Source of the DNA: Hydrogenophaga sp.
GTDB lineage: Bacteria > Pseudomonadota > Gammaproteobacteria > Burkholderiales > Burkholderiaceae_C
Direction: 5' to 3'
Length of the DNA stretch: 64,000 nucleotides
NCBI RefSeq assembly: GCF_026125825.1
Contig: NZ_JAHCKK010000013.1
Coordinates: 1-64,000 of the forward strand
Shown here: piece by piece, positions 57,944-64,000 of the stretch
Numbering within the stretch: position 1 is the stretch's first letter
How the letters are laid out: each line of letters opens with the position of its first letter
The notes under the pieces: model-generated
The model's database searches: none
What the model saw: the letters and a program-made list of their open reading frames with translations, nothing else
Told to the model about the DNA's origin: nothing
Translations under genes and position numbers: made by a program

Positions 57944-59394
57944 ACGCACGCAACCCCTTGCGCGACAGCGAGCACTTCCGCGCCGAGGCGCTGCGCATCG
58001 GCGGCGAGCGCATCGCCCGCGACCGCACGCTCGACGTCATCAACCCCTACAACCGCGAGCGCGTGGGCACCGTGCCGCTGGCCACGCTGGACGACGTGCG
58101 GCAGGCCTACCGCATCGCCAACGCCTACCAGTCCAGGCTCACGCGCTACGAGCGCTCCAGCATCCTGCAGAAAGCCTCGGCCCTGCTGCGCGCGCGCGCC
58201 GAGGAAGCCTCCACGCTCATCACGCTGGAGTCGGGCCTGTGCAAGAAGGACTCGATGTACGAGATCGGCCGCGTGGCCGACGTGCTGGTGTTCGGCGCCA
58301 ACGAGGCGCTGCGCGACGACGGCCAGGTGTTCTCCTGCGACCTCACGCCGCACGGCAAGAAGCGCAAGGTCATCACCCTGCGCGAGCCGCTGCAGGGCGT
58401 CATCACCGCCATCACGCCCTTCAACCACCCCATGAACCAGGTGGCGCACAAGGTGGTGCCCAGCATTGCCACCAACAACCGCATGGTGCTCAAGCCGTCC
58501 GAGAAGGTGCCGCTCTCGGCCTACTTCCTGGCCGACATCCTGTACGAAGCCGGCCTGCCGCCCGAGATGTTCCAGGTCGTCACCGGCGACCCGCGCGAGA
58601 TCGCCGACGAGATGCTGGTCAACGAGCACGTGGACCTCATCACCTTCACCGGTGGCGTGCCCATCGGCAAATACATCGCGGCCAAGGCCGGCTACCGCCG
58701 CATCGTGCTCGAACTCGGCGGCAACGACCCGCTGATCGTGATGGAAGACGCCGACCTCGACAAAGCCTCCGACCTCGCGGTGCAGGGCTCGTACAAGAAC
58801 TCCGGCCAGCGCTGCACCGCCGTCAAACGCATGCTGGTGCAGGCATCCGTGGCCGACGCCTTCACCGAGCTCGTGGTCGAGAAGACGCGCCGCTGGAAAC
58901 ACGGCGACCCCATGGACGGCGGCATGGACATGGGCACCGTGATCGACGCACCCTCGGCCGCGCGCTTCGAGGCCCTGGTGAACGAAGCCGTGTCGCAGGG
59001 CGCGCGCCTGCTCACCGGCAACCAGCGCGAAGGCGCGCTCTACGCGCCCACCGTGCTTGACCGGGTGCGCCCCGAGATGACCCTGGTGCGCGAGGAAACC
59101 TTCGGCCCGGTCTCGCCCATCATCCGCTTCCGCGACATCGACGAAGCCATCGCGATCTCCAACGGCACGGCCTACGGCCTCTCGTCGGGCATCTGCACCA
59201 ACCGCATGGACTACGCGACCCGCTTCGCGCACGAACTCAAGGTCGGCACCGTGAACCTGTGGGAAGTGCCCGGTTACCGCATCGAGCTCACGCCCTTTGG
59301 CGGCATCAAGGACTCGGGCCTGGGCTACAAGGAAGGCGTGCAGGAGGCCATGAAATCCTTCTGCAACGGCAAGACCTTCACCCTGCCCTGGTAG
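57940..59394 (+). CDS. phnY: Phosphonoacetaldehyde dehydrogenase PhnY
   Basis: A 484-residue NAD+-dependent aldehyde dehydrogenase. The catalytic cysteine is C292 in NSGQRCTAVKRM and the base is E258 in VLELGGNDPL. The pocket segments KKDSMYEIGRVADVLV and basic residues around GKKRKVITL fit the phosphonate-specific group. It oxidises phosphonoacetaldehyde to phosphonoacetate, the substrate of PhnA. It is the last gene of the phn cluster and nearly abuts the convergent LysR gene. Confidence 0.93.
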   Translation: MNARNPLRDSEHFRAEALRIGGERIARDRTLDVINPYNRERVGTVPLATLDDVRQAYRIANAYQSRLTRYERSSILQKASALLRARAEEASTLITLESGLCKKDSMYEIGRVADVLVFGANEALRDDGQVFSCDLTPHGKKRKVITLREPLQGVITAITPFNHPMNQVAHKVVPSIATNNRMVLKPSEKVPLSAYFLADILYEAGLPPEMFQVVTGDPREIADEMLVNEHVDLITFTGGVPIGKYIAAKAGYRRIVLELGGNDPLIVMEDADLDKASDLAVQGSYKNSGQRCTAVKRMLVQASVADAFTELVVEKTRRWKHGDPMDGGMDMGTVIDAPSAARFEALVNEAVSQGARLLTGNQREGALYAPTVLDRVRPEMTLVREETFGPVSPIIRFRDIDEAIAISNGTAYGLSSGICTNRMDYATRFAHELKVGTVNLWEVPGYRIELTPFGGIKDSGLGYKEGVQEAMKSFCNGKTFTLPW

Positions 59395-59397
59395 GCC

Positions 59398-60330
59398 CTA
59401 GAGGGCCGGTGAACCGCCGGGCTCGCTGAGCCGGTGGCCCCAGCCCTCCACCGTCTCGCGCAGCATGCGCGCGACGATCTTGCTCGCTGGCGTGAGCTGG
59501 CCCTGCTTGGGCAGGGCCAGCGTCACATGGCGCCGCAGGTCGGGGTTGACCACGCGCGAGGCCCGCAGCCGGCCCGCGCGCAGCTCGGCGTCGATGGAGA
59601 ACGGCCCGAGCAGGGCGTACAGCCCGCGCGTGTGGGCCACCAGCTCGCGCTGCACGCGCAGCGAATCGGCCTCCACCTCGGCCTGCAGCACGAAGCCCTT
59701 GCTGCGCGCCGTCTCGTCCAGCACCGCGCGCCAGTGCGCCGGCCGCCGGGGCAGCACCAGGCGCAAGCCGGCCAGGCGCGCGAACTCGACGGTGTCGTTC
59801 TGCGTGAGCGGGTCGTCCGGCCGCGACACCAGGTAGGTGCCCGCCACCGCCAGCAGCTGCTCGTCCGCGCTGGTGGGCTTCTGGTAGCGGAACAGGATGG
59901 CCATGTCCACGCTGCCCATGTCCAGCAGCGCATCGAGCTCGCCGCCCTGGCCCTCGCGCACATTGAGCTTGATCTTCGGGAACGCCTCCTGCAGGCGCAG
60001 GTAGACGTGGGTGATCAGCGGGTGCGCCGCCGAGGGCAGGATGCCCAGGCGCACCTCGCCCATGGGCTCGCCGGCATCCACGCGGATGTCGGCCAGCAGC
60101 TGGTCCGTGTCGCGCACCCAGCCGCGCACGCGCGCCTCCACGTGGCGGCCCAGGTCGGTCAGCGTCACGCCGCGCCCGGTGCGCCGGAACAGGGCGCCGC
60201 CGCACTGCTTCTCCAGCTCGCCGATCTGCCGGCTGATGTGCGACTGCACCGTCTGGCGCAGCGCCGCCGCCTTGGTGAAGCTGCCGAGTTCGGCCACCTC
60301 GAGGAACAGCCGGAAGTCGTTGGGGTTCAT
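59398..60330 (-). CDS. LysR-type regulator divergent from the FAH-hydantoinase genes
   Basis: A 310-residue LysR-type regulator. MNPNDFRLFLEVAELGSFTKAAALRQTVQSHISRQIGELEKQCGG forms the HTH, with an uncommon TVQSHISRQIG recognition part. The start at 60330 is chosen over upstream in-frame codons because of the family N-terminus and GGAGA ahead of it. An 18-bp palindrome lies 20 bases upstream, between it and the FAH gene, as expected for a shared operator. Confidence 0.92.
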   Translation of the reverse strand: MNPNDFRLFLEVAELGSFTKAAALRQTVQSHISRQIGELEKQCGGALFRRTGRGVTLTDLGRHVEARVRGWVRDTDQLLADIRVDAGEPMGEVRLGILPSAAHPLITHVYLRLQEAFPKIKLNVREGQGGELDALLDMGSVDMAILFRYQKPTSADEQLLAVAGTYLVSRPDDPLTQNDTVEFARLAGLRLVLPRRPAHWRAVLDETARSKGFVLQAEVEADSLRVQRELVAHTRGLYALLGPFSIDAELRAGRLRASRVVNPDLRRHVTLALPKQGQLTPASKIVARMLRETVEGWGHRLSEPGGSPAL

Positions 60331-60349
60331 GGGGGGTCTCCGGGTCTGC

Positions 60350-60367
60350 CATGCCTGATCAGGCATG
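60350..60367. promoter_or_regulatory. Perfect 18-bp palindrome, candidate LysR operator
   Basis: CATGCCTGATCAGGCATG is a perfect palindrome located 20 bases upstream of the LysR start and about 107 bases before the FAH gene. A weaker CTAGG/CCTAG pair lies downstream (about 60389 and 60411). Confidence 0.7.
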
Positions 60368-60473
60368 TCTGAAATCTCCGTTTGCATTCTAGGCAGATGG
60401 CGAGTGCTTTCCTAGACTGCGTTCCCATCACCCCCGCGCTGCCCGCAGCGCCCCACACGGAGACCCCACCGCC

Positions 60474-61316
60474 ATGCGTTTCGCCAGCTTCGAGACCGAC
60501 GGCCGCGCCACCTACGGGCTGGTCGGCAGCGACGGCCGATACACCCCCGTTCCCGCCGCCTTCCAGGCGCGCCACGCGGACCTGAAAGCCGCCATCGCCG
60601 CCCAGGCGCTCGGTGAACTCCAGGGCCTGGCCGGCCCCTCCCTGGCGCCCGACCAGGTGCGCCTGCTGCCCGTCATCCCCAACCCCGGCAAGCTGATCTG
60701 CGTGGGCCTGAACTACAAGAGCCACGTGGCCGAGACCAAGCGCGCCGACAGCGAGCACCCCTCGCTCTTCCTGCGCTTCAACGACAGCCTGGCCGCGCAC
60801 GGCGACGAGGTGCTGCGCCCCGCCTTCTCCGACCGCTTCGACTGGGAAGGCGAACTCGCCTTCGTGATCGGCCAGGGCGGCCGCCACATCGCCAAGGAAA
60901 ACGCCTTCGAGCACATCGCCGGCTACGCCTGCTTCAATGACGTGAGCGTGCGCGACTGGCAGAAGCACACCCACCAGTTCACGCCCGGCAAGAACTTCCC
61001 CGGCACCGGCCCCTTCGGCCCCTACCTGGCCACGCGCGACGAGGTGCCCGATGTGACCAAGCTGCAGCTCGAAACCCGCGTGAACGGCCAGGTGATGCAG
61101 CACGCCAGCGTGGGCGACCTGATCTTCGACATCCCCACCATCGTGGCCTACATCTCGCGCTTCACGCCGCTTTCGCCCGGCGACGTGATCGCCACCGGCA
61201 CGCCCGGTGGCGTGGGCGACCGCCGCGAGCCGCCGCTCTACATGAAAGAAGGCGACGTGGTCGAGGTCGAGATCACCGGCCTGGGCATCCTCCGCAACCC
61301 CATCGGCGTGGAGTGA
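60474..61316 (+). CDS. Fumarylacetoacetate hydrolase family protein
   Basis: A 280-residue FAH-fold enzyme. PGKLICVGLNYKSHVAE, DWEGELAFVIG (metal-binding E-x-E-like region) and TPGGVGDRREPPLYM are conserved. Such enzymes cleave or hydrate beta-diketo acids or act as oxaloacetate decarboxylase/5-oxopent-3-ene-1,2,5-tricarboxylate hydrolase. The substrate is unknown. It is divergent from a LysR gene and is followed by hydantoinase genes. Confidence 0.92.
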   Translation: MRFASFETDGRATYGLVGSDGRYTPVPAAFQARHADLKAAIAAQALGELQGLAGPSLAPDQVRLLPVIPNPGKLICVGLNYKSHVAETKRADSEHPSLFLRFNDSLAAHGDEVLRPAFSDRFDWEGELAFVIGQGGRHIAKENAFEHIAGYACFNDVSVRDWQKHTHQFTPGKNFPGTGPFGPYLATRDEVPDVTKLQLETRVNGQVMQHASVGDLIFDIPTIVAYISRFTPLSPGDVIATGTPGGVGDRREPPLYMKEGDVVEVEITGLGILRNPIGVE

Positions 61317-61322
61317 GGTGAA

Positions 61323-61436
61323 CACCCCCCTGCGCCGCTGCGCGGCTTCCCCCCTCCGTGGCGCGCCTTCGGCGCTTCGAGGGGGGACGGCGGCTTGGGC
61401 CGGCGCAGCCGGACCCTTGCCGCCTCTGGATCGCGT
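61323..61436. repeat. GC-rich intergenic repeat, copy 4 (long form)
   Basis: ACACCCCCCTGCGCCGCTGC, then an internal hairpin CGCGCCTTCGGCGC between a C-run and a G-run, then GGGCCGGCGCAGCCGG and a CTCTGGATCGCG tail. It lies between the FAH gene and the hydantoinase A gene and would be in the leader of the latter. It is the longest copy. Confidence 0.7.
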
Positions 61437-61460
61437 CGTCTCCCTCAACAACCCAACACC

Positions 61461-63557
61461 ATGAGCAACACGAACCTCACCCCCCATGACGCGCGCCTGC
61501 GCGTGGCCGTCGACATCGGCGGCACCTTCACCGACATGGCCGCCTTCGACGAAGTCACCGGCCAGCTGCTGTTCGGCAAGGCCTTGTCCACCCACGGCCA
61601 GCTGGTCGACGGCATCCAGGCCACGCTGGACAGCGCCGACATCGATCTGCGCGACGGCCACCTGTTTCTGCACGGCTCCACCATCGCCATCAACACCCTG
61701 CTGGAGCGCAACGGCGCCAAGACCGCGCTGCTGATCACCGAGGGCTTTCGCGATATCTATGAGATCGGCCGCGTCAACCGGCCCGATGCCTACAACCTCT
61801 TCTTCAACAAGCACGAGCCGCTGGTCAAGCGATCGCTGCGCTACGAGGTGGCCGAGCGCCTGCGCGCCGACGGCAGCACGCACAAGGCGCTGGACGAGGC
61901 CGCCGTGCGCGAGCTGGCGCGCGAACTCGGCGGCAAGAACATCGAGGCCGTGGCCGTGCTGCTGCTGCACTCCTACCGCAACCCGGCGCACGAACAGCGC
62001 GTGAAACAGATCCTGCAGGAAGAACTGCCCGGTGCCTTTGTCTGCGCCTCGCACGAACTCAGCCAGGAATACCGCGAGTTCGAGCGCGTCTCCACCGCCG
62101 TGGCCAACGCCTACGTGGGCCCGCGCGTCTCGGCCTACCTGGGCCAGCTCGAAGAGCACCTGAGCCACAAGGGCTTCGAGGGCGACTTCTACGTGGTGCA
62201 GTCCACCGGCGGCCTGTTCCCCAGCGAACACGCACGGCGCGACTGCGTGCGCATGCTCGAATCCGGCCCTGCGGCCGGCGTGATCGGCGCGCAGGCCATC
62301 TGCGCCCAGCTCGGCATGGGCGACGCCATCGCCTTCGACATGGGCGGCACCACCGCCAAGGCCGGCGTCATCAGCGAAGGCCGGCCGCTGACCACCGGCA
62401 GCGCGCTCATCGGCGGCTACGAGCGCGCCCTGCCGATCCAGATCCCCATGATGGACATCCACGAAGTCGGCACCGGCGGCGGCTCCATCGCCCGCGTGGA
62501 AACCGGCAACGCCCTGCGCGTGGGCCCGCAGAGCGCGGGCTCCATCCCCGGCCCCGTGGCCTACGGCCGCGGCGGCACCGAACCCACCGTGACCGACGCC
62601 AACCTCGTGCTCGGCCGCCTCGACGCCGACCACTTCCTCGGCGGCGAGCTCAAGCTCGATCTCGCCGGCACGCAGCGCCAGATGGAAGAGCGCGTGGCCA
62701 AGCCCCTGGGGCTGGACGCCACCGCCGCCGCCGACGGCATCCTGCGCATCGCGGTCACGCAGATGTCGCACGCCGTGAAGGCCGTCACCACCGAGCGCGG
62801 CCTGGACGCGGGCAGCTTCACCATGGTGGTCTACGGCGGCGCCGGCCCGCTGCACGCCTCGGCCATCGCGCGCGAGATCGGCATCCGCAAGGTGCTCATC
62901 CCGTACGCGCCGGGCTATTTCTCGGCCTACGGCATGCTGTTCTCCGACCTGCGCTACGACTACGTGCGCTCGGTGTTCCGCAAGCTCAACGACGTCTCCT
63001 TCGACGAGATCGAGGCGCTCTACAAAGGCATGGAAGACGAAGGCCGTGCCGCGCTCGCCGCCTCGGGCATCACGCCCGACGGCATCGTCATCGAGCGCGC
63101 GGCCGACATGCGCTACGTCGGCCAGGAACACGCCGTCACGGTCGACCTGCCCGGCGCCTTCTTCGTCGACAAGGACCGCTCGGCCATCAAGAACCACTTC
63201 GACCAGGTGCACAAGGTGCGCTACGGCACCTCCGCGCCCAAGGAGGCGGCCGACCTCGTGAGCCTGCGCGTGACCGTGCTCGGCACCATGAAGAAGCCGC
63301 CGCGCCACCACGTGGACGAAGGCGCGGCGCAGCCCGAAGCCGCCGCCCTGCGCGGCACCAAGCCGGTGTACTTCCGCGCCGGTGGCTGGGCCGACACGCC
63401 GGTCTACAAGCGCGACGCGCTGCGCGCCGGCAACGTCATCGCCGGCCCGGCCCTGATCGAAGAACACGCCTCCACCACCGTGGTCCAGCCCGGCGACGAA
63501 CTGCGCGTCGACGGCCTGGGCAACCTGCAAATCGCCATCGGGAGCGACCGCTCATGA
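61461..63557 (+). CDS. hyuA: Hydantoinase/oxoprolinase family protein, subunit A
   Basis: A 698-residue protein of the HyuA/acetone carboxylase beta/5-oxoprolinase family. RVAVDIGGTFTDMAAFDE and HGSTIAINTLLERNGAKTALL at the N-terminus and FDMGGTTAKAGVI form the ATP-binding, sugar-kinase-like fold. Members hydrolyse cyclic amides with ATP or carboxylate ketones. It overlaps the hyuB gene by four bases, as in known pairs. The substrate cannot be told from sequence. Start ATG at 61461. Confidence 0.92.
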   Translation: MSNTNLTPHDARLRVAVDIGGTFTDMAAFDEVTGQLLFGKALSTHGQLVDGIQATLDSADIDLRDGHLFLHGSTIAINTLLERNGAKTALLITEGFRDIYEIGRVNRPDAYNLFFNKHEPLVKRSLRYEVAERLRADGSTHKALDEAAVRELARELGGKNIEAVAVLLLHSYRNPAHEQRVKQILQEELPGAFVCASHELSQEYREFERVSTAVANAYVGPRVSAYLGQLEEHLSHKGFEGDFYVVQSTGGLFPSEHARRDCVRMLESGPAAGVIGAQAICAQLGMGDAIAFDMGGTTAKAGVISEGRPLTTGSALIGGYERALPIQIPMMDIHEVGTGGGSIARVETGNALRVGPQSAGSIPGPVAYGRGGTEPTVTDANLVLGRLDADHFLGGELKLDLAGTQRQMEERVAKPLGLDATAAADGILRIAVTQMSHAVKAVTTERGLDAGSFTMVVYGGAGPLHASAIAREIGIRKVLIPYAPGYFSAYGMLFSDLRYDYVRSVFRKLNDVSFDEIEALYKGMEDEGRAALAASGITPDGIVIERAADMRYVGQEHAVTVDLPGAFFVDKDRSAIKNHFDQVHKVRYGTSAPKEAADLVSLRVTVLGTMKKPPRHHVDEGAAQPEAAALRGTKPVYFRAGGWADTPVYKRDALRAGNVIAGPALIEEHASTTVVQPGDELRVDGLGNLQIAIGSDRS

Positions 63558-64000
63558 ACGCACGAGACCTGCCCACCACGACGGTCGACCCCGTCACCGT
63601 CGAAATCATCCGCAACGGCCTCTTTGCCGTGACGGAGGAGATGAAGACCAACCTCACCCGCACCGCCTACAACCTCATCATCTATGAGGCGCTGGACTTC
63701 ACGGTCGGCCTGTTCACGAAAGAGGGCGACACCGTCTCCATCGGCCTGGGCCTGCCCATGTTCATCCGCGGCATGGCCGAGACGGTGAAGGCCAAGATCA
63801 AGCACTTCGGCGTGGAGAACATCAAGCCCGGCGACATCCTCGTCACCAACGACGCCTACACCACCGGCAGCCACCTCAACCACTTCACCTTCACCATGCC
63901 GGTGTTCCACGAAGGCCAGCTCGAAGGCTTCACCTGCTGCATGGCGCACTGGCTCGACGTGGGCGGCACCCTGGGCAACGTGACCACCGACATCTTCAGC
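63554..64000 (+). CDS. hyuB: Hydantoinase B family protein, 3' end outside window
   Basis: The first 149 codons of a HyuB/5-oxoprolinase family subunit. VDPVTVEIIRNGLFAVTEEM is the diagnostic start of the family, followed by LIIYEALDFTVGLF and NDAYTTGSHLNHFTFTMPVF. It starts inside the last codons of hyuA (ATGA) and should form a complex with it. The rest lies beyond the right edge. Confidence 0.92.
   Translation, partial: MNARDLPTTTVDPVTVEIIRNGLFAVTEEMKTNLTRTAYNLIIYEALDFTVGLFTKEGDTVSIGLGLPMFIRGMAETVKAKIKHFGVENIKPGDILVTNDAYTTGSHLNHFTFTMPVFHEGQLEGFTCCMAHWLDVGGTLGNVTTDIFS

Noticed and set aside
60327-63530. Very long minus-strand frame opposite FAH and hyuA
   Set aside because: No recognisable domain and strongly biased residues; the plus-strand genes are well supported.

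Overview
The window is high-GC DNA with dense, short-spaced genes, many four-base stop/start overlaps and several Bug-type solute receptors. minCDE, the CueR-controlled copper genes and a recurring GC-rich intergenic element fit a betaproteobacterium of the order Burkholderiales, most likely Comamonadaceae (Hydrogenophaga/Acidovorax/Variovorax-like). That placement is inferred from gene content, not from a marker gene search. No rRNA, tRNA, transposase or CRISPR array was seen.

1-9 kb: a putrescine/agmatine set (PuuD-like hydrolase cut by the window edge, PuuB-like oxidase, agmatinase) around a divergent MocR regulator whose intergenic region carries a strong candidate operator; then a thioesterase, a GST, a YbfB-type MFS carrier, a class III aminotransferase and a hemerythrin protein. 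9-13 kb: copper resistance (copA opposite copZ-cueR) with a CueR-type promoter facing each way, then a Spy/CpxP-like protein. 13.0-13.3 kb: an origin-like array (AT-rich tract, TAG trios, GC clamp, DnaA boxes) just upstream of minCDE. 15-21 kb: two small exported proteins, a hybrid kinase with a LuxR-type regulator, and two head-to-head gene remnants. 21-29 kb: a second-type IF-1 gene behind a structured leader, patatin phospholipase, DAHP synthase, a 3'-5' exonuclease, DUF4148 protein, PaaI thioesterase, MATE pump, and an SDR gene with its TetR regulator and two matching operators.

29-49 kb is catabolic and transport territory, almost all on the plus strand: a tricarballylate module (LysR, tcuA, tcuB, Bug receptor) with two copies of a LysR palindrome, then a LysR-controlled branched-chain-type ABC transporter in which permease LivM and both ATPases are fused in one polypeptide. 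It is followed by cupin, aldehyde dehydrogenase, TPP enzyme, SDR, an unexported periplasmic-binding-fold protein, two Bug receptors and a flavoprotein. The substrate of this second block is not evident.

49-64 kb: LysR with an Old Yellow Enzyme and a medium-chain reductase; LysR with a complete phosphonate cluster (phnD-phnC-phnE-phnA, an iron-type alcohol dehydrogenase, phnY); and LysR with a fumarylacetoacetase-fold enzyme and hydantoinase A/B-type genes running off the right edge. The phosphonate set would oxidise phosphonoacetaldehyde to phosphonoacetate and split it to acetate and phosphate. It lacks the usual aminotransferase PhnW, so the alcohol dehydrogenase may supply phosphonoacetaldehyde from 2-hydroxyethylphosphonate.
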